A DNA stretch of 64,000 nucleotides from Natrinema hispanicum (GCF_004217335.1 NZ_SHMP01000006.1:248001-312000), one strand, 5' to 3'; shown: positions 49,595 through 59,462, numbered from the stretch's first letter. Numbers and translations are program-made. The notes: a model not told the origin generated them from the letters alone.

Positions 49595-49736
49595 ACCACG
49601 CCCTATCGGATCAACCAACGAAGTGACTCCGATTGAACAGTCAACGTTTTAAAACGGGGCGGCTCTCGGCTCTCCTGTCAGTGATGAACGGTCACTCGAG
49701 CCGTTGAACGGAAAGTCGGCTGATTAGCTGTCGACG

Positions 49737-50771
49737 CTAGAGATAGCCGTTCTCGAGCAGCAGTTCGCCGTTGAGCACGCTCGCGCCGGCCGCGCCGCGC
49801 ATCGTGTTGTGTGCGAGACAGTTGTACTGCAGGCCGAACGTCGATTCGCGAATGCCGCCGGCGGCGATCGACATGCCGTCGCCGAGGGTGCGGTCGAGAC
49901 GTGGCTGTGGCCGCTCGGGATCCTCGAAGACCTCGATCAGCTGGTCCGGCGAGGAGGGCAGGTCGAGACTCGGATACTCGCGCATGGCCTCGGCGGCCTC
50001 GTCGGGGGTGAGGTCCTCGGCAGTCTCGACGAAGACGTTCTCTAAGTGGCCGTCGATCGTCGGGATGCGGTTACACGAGGCACCGACCTCGACGTCGTTG
50101 AGCGAGAGTTCCGCGCCGTCGAAGCTACCGAGCAGTTTCTTCGATTCGGTCTCGAGTTTGTCCTCTTCGCCGCCGATGTGGGGGATGGCGTTGTCGATGA
50201 TCTCCATCGAGGTGACGCCGTCGTAGCCCGCGCCCGAGACGGCCTGCAGGGTCGCGACGTGGACCTTCTCGAGGCCGTACTCCTCGAGGGCGGCGAGCGT
50301 GGGGACGAAGGTGATCGTCGAGCAGTTGGGGTTTTTGACCATCGCGCCGTCCCAGCCGCGCTCGTCGCGCTGGACCTCGAGCAAGTCGAGGTGCTCGGCG
50401 TTGACTTCGGGGATTACGAGGGGGATATCCTCGTCCATCCGGCCGTTCGAGGAGTTCGAGGAGACGACGTAGCCGGCTTCACAGAAGCCGGGTTCGACGG
50501 CCTCGCCAACGCTCGAGGGGAGCGACGAGAACAGCAGGTCGACGTCGTTTGGAACGTCGTCGGGGTCGGTCGCTGTCACGGTCATGTCGGCGACGTCGTC
50601 CGGAATCGGGCTATCGACGCGCCACTTTACGGCCTGCCGATACGTCTTGCCGGCGCTTGCGTCGCTTGCGGTCAGTGCTGCGATCTCGAAATCAGGGTGC
50701 GGATCGAGCAGTTGGATAAGTCGCTGTCCAACAGCACCGGTCGCACCGAGTACGCCTACTCGTACTGCCAT
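49737..50771 (-). CDS. asd: Aspartate-semialdehyde dehydrogenase
   Basis: The 344-residue enzyme makes L-aspartate-4-semialdehyde from aspartyl phosphate with NADPH, leading to Lys, Met and Thr. It starts MAVRVGVLGATGAVGQRLIQL, has the catalytic cysteine in KNPNCSTITFVPTLAAL, and ends near HNTMRGAAGASVLNGELLL. The ATG at 50771 is the normal N-terminus; the open frame further upstream is a shadow. The product is cytoplasmic. Confidence 0.97.
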   Translation of the reverse strand: MAVRVGVLGATGAVGQRLIQLLDPHPDFEIAALTASDASAGKTYRQAVKWRVDSPIPDDVADMTVTATDPDDVPNDVDLLFSSLPSSVGEAVEPGFCEAGYVVSSNSSNGRMDEDIPLVIPEVNAEHLDLLEVQRDERGWDGAMVKNPNCSTITFVPTLAALEEYGLEKVHVATLQAVSGAGYDGVTSMEIIDNAIPHIGGEEDKLETESKKLLGSFDGAELSLNDVEVGASCNRIPTIDGHLENVFVETAEDLTPDEAAEAMREYPSLDLPSSPDQLIEVFEDPERPQPRLDRTLGDGMSIAAGGIRESTFGLQYNCLAHNTMRGAAGASVLNGELLLENGYL

Positions 50772-51020
50772 TTTCCGCCACTCCGAGTCGTGTCCGCAAA
50801 ACCGTTTGGGTTTTCGGTAGCGCATGTCAGCCGACAGAGTTGCTCGAGTAAGTGGCTCTCCGATGCCAATCGAGCACGAGAGCGTGGCTGAGAGTGAGGA
50901 CACGCCATCACAGGCGGTTCGCTAGTTCGGATAGAAGATATTAAGAAACGGGAGCAGTACCTAGAAACCGATGCACTACCGACAGGATCGACGCGAGGCC
51001 ACTGGCCAGAGGTGGTTCCG

Positions 51021-51278
51021 ATGACGAGTTCGACCGCGAGTACCCGCAACGGAGGACTGCTCGAGACGCCGTTTAGCATGGGTGCGACGGCTGTCGCGGC
51101 CGTCACTGCCCTGCTGTCCGTCTTTATCGCGTGGACGGGCTACAACGACGGCGTGTTCCCTGTGATCGGCTATCAGCTCGATATCTTGACCGGAGCCGTC
51201 GCGCTCGTGTTCGGGCTCACCCTCGCCCTCGTGGCGCTTACTGCCGCAGCCTACATGGAGCCCGGGTTCGGCGAATAG
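51021..51278 (+). CDS. Small two-helix membrane protein
   Basis: The 85-residue protein has two hydrophobic segments (AVAAVTALLSVFIAWTGY and GAVALVFGLTLALVALTAAAY) separated by a loop with GVFPVIGYQL. The ATG at 51021 is clear. It is divergent from asd. No known family. Confidence 0.72.
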   Translation: MTSSTASTRNGGLLETPFSMGATAVAAVTALLSVFIAWTGYNDGVFPVIGYQLDILTGAVALVFGLTLALVALTAAAYMEPGFGE

Positions 51279-51372
51279 CTCGACTTTTGCGACGATTCGA
51301 TATCGTTTCGCGAGCCCGATGAGGCCATCGCTCTTCGTTGCGCTCGGGTAGCTTCTCGGAGACAGACCACTG

Positions 51373-51454
51373 ATACGGACTACTGTCAGTCATGTCTGGT
51401 GCAACCGCGACCCGCACTGCGGGCCCACCGGGACATCGGGACAGCAGACCGGAT
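51373..51454. repeat. Dispersed hairpin repeat, copy C
   Basis: This 82-base element starts atacggactactgtcagtca and ends acagcagaccggat. The inner stem carries mismatches. It lies in the convergent spacer between the small membrane protein and rps17e. Confidence 0.72.
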
Positions 51455-51537
51455 GAAACGAGTGACACGCCGATCGCTATCGCTGTCGTGCGATCGGGTG
51501 TGCAGTGACGTTCCGTCGCTAGTATAAGAAAACCGAC

Positions 51538-51729
51538 TTACGCAGGCACTTGCGCGCCTTTCTTTCGGGTTACGTATCCCGCGATGCGGTTACGAACACC
51601 TTTGGAATCGACGTTGGTGAGTTTCTCGACGCTTTCTTTGTTCTGTTCGAAGTCGGTCGTGAACGCCTCCGGGTACTGCTCCAGGAGGAGGTTGCCGGTC
51701 TTCTTGACGTAGGCCGGTTTGATTGCCAT
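51538..51729 (-). CDS. rps17e: 30S ribosomal protein S17e
   Basis: The 63-residue protein is a full-length archaeal S17e: MAIKPAYVKKTGNLLLEQYP, then VDSKGVRNRIAGYVTRKKG. It is part of the small ribosomal subunit and is restricted to archaea and eukaryotes. It is far more basic than its neighbours, as ribosomal proteins are. It is transcribed as a single gene here. Confidence 0.98.
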   Translation of the reverse strand: MAIKPAYVKKTGNLLLEQYPEAFTTDFEQNKESVEKLTNVDSKGVRNRIAGYVTRKKGAQVPA

Positions 51730-51968
51730 ACAGGGGTTTCCGTCTAGAGGCCCTTATAACGCACCATTTCCACCGATTGACGACCATGGGGAATGGGGGT
51801 CCGTTGCGTCGCGGTGCGCTGAAAGAGACCGGATTGAGACGAGCTAATCACCTACTCGTGACCCTTTGTGGCCTTCTCGAACGAGAGTCGCTGTGTGCGT
51901 CTGCCGTCTGTACCGGCCAGCGATACGTTGTCGTCCACGAGAGATGTCCCTCCCAACAGAACCCCCCT

Positions 51969-53198
51969 CTATTCCTCTACTTCAACGACGCCGAACGCGG
52001 CTGCGATCTGTCTCGCAAGGCCCGCCTCGACGACATCCGTGACGAGGATGATAAGGAAGACCGTTCCGAGGAGGATGTCCGCACCTGCGGGATCCGTCGG
52101 CGGTGTATTCGTCTCGAGGCGAATCGCAAATAGCGTTGCGACTGAGGCCGGAATGATCCCGCGCGGGCCGATGAAGCTGATAAACAGCCGTTCGCGGACT
52201 GGAAACGTCTCGCCGGCCGTCGAGATGAAGACCACCAGTGGGCGCAGCACCACCGTCACCACCCCCACGACCCCAAGCCCGGCGACCCCGAGCGCGCGGA
52301 GTTCGGAGAACTCGAGCAACGCCGCGAGCGTGATGAACACGAACGAGAGGACGAGCAATGTCACGTCCTGATTGAATCGCAGCATGCTCTCCCGGTGGGG
52401 CAACTCGAGGTTCCCGAGCGTAAAGCCTGCGGTGGCCGCGGCTGCGATGCCGGCTTCCGAAAACACCGAATCGGCGATCGCGAACGCAATAACGGCTCCG
52501 GCCAACGCGAGCAACCGGGCCGTCTGTGGCGCTGCTTGTTCCGGGAGGTCGACTCGCGTGAGGAGATACCAGACGACGCCTGCAATCACCAACCCCGTGA
52601 TGATTCCCAGTCCGAGCCGCTCTATGAACAGGAAAATGAACCCTCTCGGTGCGAGTTCCTGCGCCGTCATCGTCTTGAAGATGACGACTGCGAGGATCGC
52701 GGCGGTGACATCGTTGATGATGCCTTCGGTCTCGAGGATCGTTGCGACCTCCTCGCGGACGGAAATCACCGCGAGAATCGGCGTGATGACCGTCGGTCCA
52801 GTCGCGACCAGTAACGCACCGACGAGAAACGCGACGTCCCAGTTCGCATCGAGGAAGAGCCGCACGGTCAGCGCGGTTCCGAGAAACGACAGCGCTGCAC
52901 CGATCGTGATCAACCGCTTGGCCGCCTGCGGTGCGGTTCGGGCGGTCTCGAACGTGAGTCGAAACGATCCCTCGAAGACGATGATCGCGACGCTCACCCC
53001 GACGATCGTCGAGAGCGAATCGCCGAAGGTCTCGGTCGTGATGATGCCCAGTCCCTCGGGGCCGATCGTAATGCCCGCGACGATGAGAAACAACACGCTG
53101 GGAACGCGGTATTTCGCGGCGAGAAACTGGGCTGCGGTGCCGAACCCGACGATGGCCGCGACGAGGGCGATGAGCTCGAGGTCGACGTGGATCGACAC
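51969..53198 (-). CDS. Monovalent cation:proton antiporter (CPA1/CPA2, NhaP-like)
   Basis: The 409-residue protein has 12 or so hydrophobic segments. Family features are YRVPSVLFLIVAGITIGPEG, LLVATGPTVITPILAVI and EGIINDVTAAILAVVIF (acidic transport residues) and FISFIGPRGIIPASVATLF. It probably expels Na+ or K+ in exchange for protons. The GTG at 53198 was chosen as start; a longer frame to 53297 exists. The stop lies 239 bases from rps17e's start. Confidence 0.95.
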   Translation of the reverse strand: MSIHVDLELIALVAAIVGFGTAAQFLAAKYRVPSVLFLIVAGITIGPEGLGIITTETFGDSLSTIVGVSVAIIVFEGSFRLTFETARTAPQAAKRLITIGAALSFLGTALTVRLFLDANWDVAFLVGALLVATGPTVITPILAVISVREEVATILETEGIINDVTAAILAVVIFKTMTAQELAPRGFIFLFIERLGLGIITGLVIAGVVWYLLTRVDLPEQAAPQTARLLALAGAVIAFAIADSVFSEAGIAAAATAGFTLGNLELPHRESMLRFNQDVTLLVLSFVFITLAALLEFSELRALGVAGLGVVGVVTVVLRPLVVFISTAGETFPVRERLFISFIGPRGIIPASVATLFAIRLETNTPPTDPAGADILLGTVFLIILVTDVVEAGLARQIAAAFGVVEVEE

Positions 53199-53414
53199 CG
53201 GATCATCGACCTCCCGGACTGTGACGCTTCGTTTGAACAGTAACGGACGAACTGACGATCCACTCACGCTGGTCGGACATCGCGACCGGCATGCCACGTC
53301 CTATCACTCCGACCGACAAAATTCTCTGCCCCCTCGAAACCACCGTCAGCTGAGCGGTGCCACCACCGATCGATCGTCAGACGCACACCCAAATGGTGCG
53401 CTACCCGCGGCGGT

Positions 53415-53999
53415 TCACCACGATGAGTGCTCGCGCACGCGCTCGAGCGCCTCCCGCTCGCGCGGGCCGCCGGCACGGTCGACGACAGACTCGAAGTACG
53501 CCAACCGGTCCCGAAGCTCGGCCTCGTCGTACGCAGCGACCTCGAGCCGTGATGCCGCGACGGTCGCCTCGACGACGGCTCCGAACCCGCGGTCGATCGT
53601 CGGGACCGTTTCGCGTTCGACGCCCGACTCGGATGGTCGAAGCTCCCACTCCTCCCAGTCGGTGTCACCTTCGCTGCCGGCGTCGACCTGTTCGACGACC
53701 ACGCGGGCCCAGGCACACGCCGACTCGAGAATCGGCTCCTCGAACTCCACGATCGAGAGGGCGGCGTCGGCGAAGACGACTGGGTCGTCGATAAACTGGA
53801 CGTAGCCCTCGCCTTGCCGGTGGAAATTCCGGCGCGTGCGGGTGTTGCCCCACGTCCGCGCGGTGACGGGCTTGCCGGCGTGGAGGCCGAGCGGGGCGGC
53901 GTTCCACAGCCCGTTCGGTCCCAGCGTGGTCACGACCGATTCGGTCACTCCCGAGAGGGACACGGGCCACGTCGCCGTCGGCGTTCCCTCGTCGCTCAT
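53415..53999 (-). CDS. DUF447 family protein (flavin-binding-like fold)
   Basis: The 194-residue protein starts MSDEGTPTATWPVSLSGVTE, with GLWNAAPLGLH, and TWGNTRTRRNFHRQGEGYVQF, a pattern typical of the archaeal DUF447 family, whose fold resembles FMN-binding split barrels. Its role is unknown. Its start overlaps the end of the CitG-like gene by 4 bases, so the two are coupled. Confidence 0.9.
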   Translation of the reverse strand: MSDEGTPTATWPVSLSGVTESVVTTLGPNGLWNAAPLGLHAGKPVTARTWGNTRTRRNFHRQGEGYVQFIDDPVVFADAALSIVEFEEPILESACAWARVVVEQVDAGSEGDTDWEEWELRPSESGVERETVPTIDRGFGAVVEATVAASRLEVAAYDEAELRDRLAYFESVVDRAGGPREREALERVREHSSW

Positions 54000-54847
54000 A
54001 CAGTAATCGCCTCGTGCTCGAGGGCGATGAACAGCCCGGCCGCGGTGATATCGGCCGTCGTTCCGGGATTGACCCCGCGCTCGACAAGCTCGTCAGCGAA
54101 GGCCTCGACGGCGGCCGGCTCAGTCTCGAGGGCGTCGCCAGCGACGAGTTCTCCAGCCCGGTCGGTCACTTCCCGTGCGGTCGTCTCGTCGTGGCGCGTC
54201 GCGACGAGCGTATCGGGGCGTTCGGCGAGCAGGGAGAGAAAGACCGTCGCGGTTCGGTCGGTCACCGGGCCGTCGGCGTCGGCGAGTCGCCGGGCCGCCC
54301 CAAAGGTGCGGTCGAATCCCTGAACCCACTCGCGGGCGACGTCGTCACCCGGAACGCTTCGCTCCATGATCTCGTAAAGCGTCAGGCCGCGCTCTTCGAT
54401 GGCCGACACCGCGTCCGAGCCGCGGCGGACGTCGAGATCGTCCATGTCCGCCGGGGGGTCGGCCACACCCACGTCGACGTGGTCGAACGCGCGGTAGAAC
54501 GCCGCCGCATCCCCAACTGTCGTTTCGCGGACGACGGCTTCGGCGACGGGCTGGGAGAGGTCCTCGCGAGCAGCCCGAACGAGCGGCACGAGCAATAGGA
54601 GCGCGCCGAACTGCGTGTTGTCGCCCTCCTGTGTGGCCATCCCCGCGACGGCCCGCTCGAAAGCCGGCCCGACTGCGGCCCCATCGGCCGCCAACTCGAG
54701 GCCCTCACGGGCACCAACCGCACCGGCGAGGAAGTGTTCGAACCGTAGCTCCGCGAGGTCGCGCTGGCGGTCAACGTTGCCCGGTTTGGGGGTGCCCGCC
54801 ACCTCGAGAAGCAACGCCAGTTCCGCGTTCGCCGCTGACGATCGCAT
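53996..54847 (-). CDS. CitG/MdcB-like triphosphoribosyl-dephospho-CoA synthase family protein
   Basis: The 283-residue all-helical protein begins MRSSAANAELALLLEVAGTPKPGNVDR, the CitG family substrate signature, with NTQFGALLLLVPLV and later VSAIEERGLTLYE. Bacterial members build the citrate lyase prosthetic group, but no citrate lyase gene is here. In archaea the pairing with DUF447 suggests a cofactor-related job. The ATG at 54847 is chosen. Confidence 0.9.
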   Translation of the reverse strand: MRSSAANAELALLLEVAGTPKPGNVDRQRDLAELRFEHFLAGAVGAREGLELAADGAAVGPAFERAVAGMATQEGDNTQFGALLLLVPLVRAAREDLSQPVAEAVVRETTVGDAAAFYRAFDHVDVGVADPPADMDDLDVRRGSDAVSAIEERGLTLYEIMERSVPGDDVAREWVQGFDRTFGAARRLADADGPVTDRTATVFLSLLAERPDTLVATRHDETTAREVTDRAGELVAGDALETEPAAVEAFADELVERGVNPGTTADITAAGLFIALEHEAITV

Positions 54848-54889
54848 ACGTCCCGTTGTGTGCTGTGGTGGCTTATACTGTCGGACACT

Positions 54890-54970
54890 GTACGGACTAC
54901 TGTAAGTCATCGCCGGTGCAACCGCGACCGTCCTGCGGTTGCACCGGTAAATCGTTACAGCAGACCGTAT
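54890..54970. repeat. Dispersed hairpin repeat, copy D
   Basis: This 81-base element has ends gtacggactactgtaagtca and acagcagaccgtat. It has a perfect 13-bp inner stem (ccggtgcaaccgc/gcggttgcaccgg) and is the best-formed hairpin of the family. It lies in a divergent spacer. Confidence 0.78.
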
Positions 54971-55065
54971 GGACCATGCGATCCAATCGCGTCGCGCCGT
55001 CTCTCGCCGATCCCAACGGCGGGCCGCGCCCCCGAAGTTAAGGCTCGAAACGAAGAGATCAAGGT

Positions 55066-55410
55066 ATGGGATACGATATCGCAGCCAAGACCGATCCCGA
55101 GTCCGTCATCGACGATGAGTGGGGCGGCATGTGGTTTCTCAAAGCACCCCTCGAGACGGACGAACTCGGTATCACCGTCCTCGAACTCGAGCCGAATGGC
55201 AAGGGAATGGAACACGACGAGACCGAGTCCGGCCAAGAGGAGGTGTACTACGTCGTCAAGGGAACGGTCGATGTCGAGTTGCCCGACGCCGACGAGACGG
55301 TGACGCTCGAGGCCGACGAGGCGATTCGACTCGATTCCGGCGAAACGCGACAGATCCACAACCGCGGCGACGAGCGCGCGAAACTCGTGCTGGTGGGCGC
55401 GCCGCTGTAG
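55066..55410 (+). CDS. Cupin-domain protein
   Basis: The 114-residue single cupin has motif 1 GMEHDETESGQEEVYYVVKG and motif 2 region DSGETRQIHNRGDERAKLVL. Metal-binding His and Glu residues are visible, but one histidine of the classic motif is replaced (H-D-E...E...H). It probably acts as a small metalloenzyme or sensor. No substrate is evident. Its ATG follows a short divergent spacer holding repeat D. Confidence 0.92.
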   Translation: MGYDIAAKTDPESVIDDEWGGMWFLKAPLETDELGITVLELEPNGKGMEHDETESGQEEVYYVVKGTVDVELPDADETVTLEADEAIRLDSGETRQIHNRGDERAKLVLVGAPL

Positions 55411-55435
55411 GCCAGTCGCGTCGACCTGATTGTTA

Positions 55436-55951
55436 TCAGTCGAGGTCGCGCTGTCGGCCCTTCGGCACCATCGAGCGCAGTTCGCCGTGGACGTAGAGAC
55501 CGATACCAATCGGCTCCAACTCGCCGGCGACATCGTGGGCGGCGATGAGATACCCCCAGTCACCGTCCCACTCGAGTTCTTGGTCCTCGCCGGTTGCGAA
55601 CCGGCGGGCCTGCTCGCGGTCGAGTTCGATCACGCAGTCGGTCGCTTCCCGGCCGAATCGCTGGACGAAGTCCGTCGTGGGCTTCCAGTGTTCCTGTCGG
55701 GTCCGCAGGCAGGTCATCCCGATCGCTTCGATCTCGATGGGCGTCGGCGCGTCGCCGCTGTAGATCCAGATCTTGCCCGCGCCTTTCTCCCAGAAGGTGT
55801 AGTCGTCGAAGGTCTCGGGCGGAATCCCAAACCGGTCTTCGAAATAGTCGACGACCGCCGCGCGCGTCGCGCGCCCCCCGACGGTCCGCTCGGCTTCGGT
55901 TGCGGGCAGGCGATCGAACCGCTGCCCGTCGTTCGCGTGCTCGTCGCTCAT
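55436..55951 (-). CDS. PUA-like RNA-binding protein (DUF7122-like), partner of the m5C methyltransferase
   Basis: The 171-residue protein has GRATRAAVVDYFEDRFGIPP, WEKGAGKIWIYSGDAP and WDGDWGYLIAAHDVAGELEPIGIGLYVHGEL, a PUA-like fold resembling the N-terminal RNA-binding half of NOP2-type proteins. Its ATG overlaps the stop of the methyltransferase gene by one base (TGATG). So it probably supplies RNA contacts to that enzyme; this is inference. Confidence 0.82.
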   Translation of the reverse strand: MSDEHANDGQRFDRLPATEAERTVGGRATRAAVVDYFEDRFGIPPETFDDYTFWEKGAGKIWIYSGDAPTPIEIEAIGMTCLRTRQEHWKPTTDFVQRFGREATDCVIELDREQARRFATGEDQELEWDGDWGYLIAAHDVAGELEPIGIGLYVHGELRSMVPKGRQRDLD

Positions 55952-56859
55952 TACGCGGTCACCTCCAACTTCGCGACGAAGAAGCCGCCGGTGTCGTTCT
56001 GGTGGGGATAGATCCGGGCCGCCTTCTCGAGACTCGAGTCGTAGGTCTCGTCGTCCCATTCGGTTAGCCCAGGCGCGTGCTCGAGGCCGAGGTCGAAGTC
56101 GACGACGCGACAGGATTCGGTTTCGAGGGCGTGCTGGACGACGGCCTCGTTTTCCTCGGGGGCGAAGGTACACGTCGAGTAGACGACGGTGCCGCCCTCG
56201 CGGGTGGCCTGGATCGCCCGGCGGATAATCCCTTTCTGGATGCCCGCGACCGAGGAGAGATGACCTTCCGACCAGTTGTCGAGCGCGTCGGGGTTCTTCC
56301 GGATCGTTCCTTCACAGGAACAGGGCGCATCAACCAGCGTCCGATCGAACGCGTCGAAGTCGAAGCGGTTGAGCGAGTAGTTGCGCGCGTCCGCGTTGGT
56401 CACTGCGAGGCTGGTCGCGCCGAGTCGTTCGGCGTTGAATCGCAGCGCCGAGATGCGCCCGAGGTTGTTGTCGTTGGCGACGACCGTCCCGCGGTCGTCC
56501 ATCAGCGCCGCGAGTTGGGTTGCTTTCCCACCCGGTGCGGCACAGCTGTCCCAGATCCGTTCACCGGGCTGCGGATCGAGGACGACTGCTGGTACCGCAG
56601 ACACCTCCTCCTGGCCGTGTGTAAAGCCGTGAAACGAGGTCCACGTCGATCCCGGCGAGTCGGTCTCGAGGTCCAAGACGCGAGGGTTCCAGTCGGCCTG
56701 GTCGTAGCCGACACCCTCTCGGTCTAAGGCCGCGAGCGTTCGCTCGACTGAGGCCTTGATCGTATTCACGCGGACGGCGTTGCCGAGCGGCCGCTTACAG
56801 GCCGCGAGAAAGGCGTCGAAATCGTCGATAATCGACCGATACCGCTCGAGTGGCTCCAT
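55951..56859 (-). CDS. tRNA/rRNA cytosine-C5 methyltransferase (NOL1/NOP2/Sun family)
   Basis: The 302-residue SAM-dependent enzyme has motif I IWDSCAAPGGKATQLAAL, the catalytic-cysteine motif LVDAPCSCEGTIRKNP, and the second cysteine in STCTFAPEENEAV. The target (rRNA or tRNA cytosine) is not settled by sequence. The start at 56859 (MEPLERYRSIIDDF) was chosen; the upstream open frame is a shadow. It is operonic with the PUA-like gene and divergent from the PAC2 gene. Confidence 0.95.
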   Translation of the reverse strand: MEPLERYRSIIDDFDAFLAACKRPLGNAVRVNTIKASVERTLAALDREGVGYDQADWNPRVLDLETDSPGSTWTSFHGFTHGQEEVSAVPAVVLDPQPGERIWDSCAAPGGKATQLAALMDDRGTVVANDNNLGRISALRFNAERLGATSLAVTNADARNYSLNRFDFDAFDRTLVDAPCSCEGTIRKNPDALDNWSEGHLSSVAGIQKGIIRRAIQATREGGTVVYSTCTFAPEENEAVVQHALETESCRVVDFDLGLEHAPGLTEWDDETYDSSLEKAARIYPHQNDTGGFFVAKLEVTA

Positions 56860-57056
56860 TGGCCGCGAGTTCGAGTGCCCGGCGTTTGTGGGTTTCGAAG
56901 CGGGCGGCAGCAGTCGAATCGCCGCTGCCTTCGTTCCACTCGAGTGCCAGTGCCAGTCTGGAACTAACGGCGCTGGTCGCCCGCTCTCCACCGGCGTGGG
57001 GCGACACGACGGCATTCGCCATCGATTTTATACGGCTGACACCCCTCGATTTACGC

Positions 57057-57803
57057 ATGACTGGCATTCGCATTCATGGGCCGGAACCGGACCTCGAGAA
57101 CCCGACGCTTGTCGAGGGATTCCCCGGCGTCGGCCTCGTCGGCAAGATCGCGACCGACCACCTCGTCGAGCAACTCCAGATGCGCTACTACGCGAGCGTC
57201 CACTGTGAGGGACTGCCTCGGATCGGTGTCTATCGGGGTGGCGATCGGACGGTACGCCCGCCGGTACGGCTCTACGTCAGCGAGGAACAGGATCTGGTCG
57301 CCCTTCAGAGCGACGCACCGATCAGCTCCAGAGCCGTCGAAACCGTCGCTACCTGTCTGACTAACTGGATCGTCGATCAGGCTGCGACGCCGATCTATCT
57401 CAGCGGTCTCCCCGCCGACCGTGACGAGGCGGACCAGCCCGATCTCTACGGGATTACGACCGGCGAGGGTGACGAGCGACTCGAGGCGACCGAGGTCCCG
57501 ATCCCGCCCGAGGACGGCGTCATTACTGGGCCGACGGGGGCGCTCATCAACCGCGCCGCACAGGAGAACCACGACAGTATCGGCCTCGTCGTCGAGTGTG
57601 ATCCGCAGTTCCCCGATCCCGAAGCCGCGAGCGTGCTGCTCGAGTACGGTGTCAGCCCGATCGCCGACATCGATGTCGACGTGCAGGATCTCGTTGACAG
57701 AGCCGCGGAGATCCGAGCGAAACGGGAGCGGCTGGCACAACAGATGCAGGCGATCGGACGAGAGGAGAGCTCTCAGGCCCAGCCGTTACGGATGTACCAG
57801 TGA
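57057..57803 (+). CDS. PAC2 family proteasome assembly chaperone-like protein
   Basis: The 248-residue protein begins MTGIRIHGPEPDLENPTLVEGFPGVGLVGKIA, the PAC2 family core, with later GPTGALINRAAQENHDSIGL and a C-terminal coiled helix. Archaeal members are thought to assist 20S proteasome assembly. A TATA-like tttatac at about 57026 lies 31 bases upstream, implying a leaderless transcript. Confidence 0.92.
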   Translation: MTGIRIHGPEPDLENPTLVEGFPGVGLVGKIATDHLVEQLQMRYYASVHCEGLPRIGVYRGGDRTVRPPVRLYVSEEQDLVALQSDAPISSRAVETVATCLTNWIVDQAATPIYLSGLPADRDEADQPDLYGITTGEGDERLEATEVPIPPEDGVITGPTGALINRAAQENHDSIGLVVECDPQFPDPEAASVLLEYGVSPIADIDVDVQDLVDRAAEIRAKRERLAQQMQAIGREESSQAQPLRMYQ

Positions 57804-57980
57804 TCGCTGCTGTTTGCTCGCCGCTTACTGCTCAGTTGATCCGCGTTACCCGTTGAGCCGCCTCACCACTATCCTCCAGCGAGCGTATCGCGGTGTGAAC
57901 GCTGGACGAGCGACGACTCAATCGAACTGTCCACGGGGATCACAATAACGTCTATCTCGCCCGCGTGCGGTTTTAGTCAC

Positions 57981-59462
57981 ATGGCACACGCCCCGGACCT
58001 CACTCGACTTTCTGCGACGGAACTCGCGGCCCGGATCCGAACCAACGACGTTACGGCGACTGCGGCAGTCGAGGCCCATCTCGAGCGAATCGACGCCCGC
58101 AACGACGAGATCAACGCATTCGTCACGGTCTGTCGAGACGGGGCGCTCGAGGAAGCCGCGGACGCCGACCGTGCGCTCGAGGAGCGCGATGAACAACGCA
58201 CGTCGGTGAGTCGCACGGGGAGCGAAGTGTCCCACGAGACCGGCGAGGACGTGGAGCCGCTCTCCGGCGTGCCGGTAGCGCTCAAAGACCTCGGCGCACA
58301 GAAAGCGGGCGTCCGTCACACGTACGGGTTGGCGCTCTTTTCGGACCACGTCGCCGATCGGACGGCGGCGATCGTCGAACGGCTCGAGGATGCCGGTGCG
58401 ATCGTGATCGGGAAGACGAACACTCCGGAACTGGGCCACAAGGGGACGACCGACAACGAACTGATCGGGGCGACAGCGTCGCCGATCGACACCGACCTGA
58501 ACGCCGGTGGTTCTTCAGGTGGGTCGGCGGCAGCGGTCGCCGCCGGGATGACGCCGATCGCGACGGGCAGCGACGCGGGCGGGTCGGTGCGCATCCCGGC
58601 CGCCGCCTGCGGCGTCTACGGGTTCAAGCCGACCTTCGGGTTAGTGCCCGACGACCGCAGACCGAACGCCTTCGGTCGCGAGACCCAGCACACGACCGCG
58701 GGACCGATAACCCGAACCGTCGAAGACGCCGCAGTGGTCCTGTCGGTGATGGCCGGGCCGCATCCGGCCGATCCGAACGCCGTTCCTGTCGACATCGAGT
58801 ATCGCGGCGCGCTCGAGTCCTCTATCGACGACTATCGCATCGCGTACAGTCCGAATCTCGACGTCTTCCCGGTGACCGAGGCCGTCGAGACGGTCATCGA
58901 TGACGCAGTCGCCGCGCTCGCGGCTGCCGGTGCGACCGTCGAGCCGGTCGACATCGATCACGGCTACACCATGGCCGAACTCAGCGAGGCAGCAATGGCA
59001 CCGTACGCGACCGGCGTCATAGAGAGCGCGACGCTGCTCGAGGAAACACATGGGATCGACCTCCGGGATCACCCCGACGAGGTCTCGGACAGTCTGCTCG
59101 CGATGCTCGATGTCGGCACGGCGTACGGACCGGACGATATCGCGCGGTCGGGTATCGTCCGCACGGACATGTACGATACTGTTCAGGCTGTCCTCGACGA
59201 GTACGACCTGCTCGTGACGCCGACGCTCTCGCGAGCGGACGTCGGCCTCCACGACGTCCTCGAGACCGACGCCTGGGAATGGCCGTTGACGTGGCCGTTC
59301 AACTGGACCGGCCACCCCGTCGCGTCCGCCCCCGCCGGACTGACCGACCGCGGCCATCCCGTCGGCCTCCAACTCGTCGGCCGGCGGTTCGCCGATGACG
59401 GTGTCCTCGCGGCCAGCGCAGCGCTCGAGCGCGAACGTCCCTGGGACCACCTGTACGAGTGA
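57981..59462 (+). CDS. Amidase (amidase-signature family)
   Basis: The 493-residue enzyme has the Ser-cis-Ser-Lys triad: lysine in [15 protein letters not shown], and [16 protein letters not shown] with [16 protein letters not shown]. It hydrolyses an amide, possibly in nitrogen scavenging; it is not GatA, as the paired genes are absent and haloarchaea use GatDE for glutamine. The length is normal. Confidence 0.95.
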   Translation: MAHAPDLTRLSATELAARIRTNDVTATAAVEAHLERIDARNDEINAFVTVCRDGALEEAADADRALEERDEQRTSVSRTGSEVSHETGEDVEPLSGVPVALKDLGAQKAGVRHTYGLALFSDHVADRTAAIVERLEDAGAIVIGKTNTPELGHKGTTDNELIGATASPIDTDLNAGGSSGGSAAAVAAGMTPIATGSDAGGSVRIPAAACGVYGFKPTFGLVPDDRRPNAFGRETQHTTAGPITRTVEDAAVVLSVMAGPHPADPNAVPVDIEYRGALESSIDDYRIAYSPNLDVFPVTEAVETVIDDAVAALAAAGATVEPVDIDHGYTMAELSEAAMAPYATGVIESATLLEETHGIDLRDHPDEVSDSLLAMLDVGTAYGPDDIARSGIVRTDMYDTVQAVLDEYDLLVTPTLSRADVGLHDVLETDAWEWPLTWPFNWTGHPVASAPAGLTDRGHPVGLQLVGRRFADDGVLAASAALERERPWDHLYE

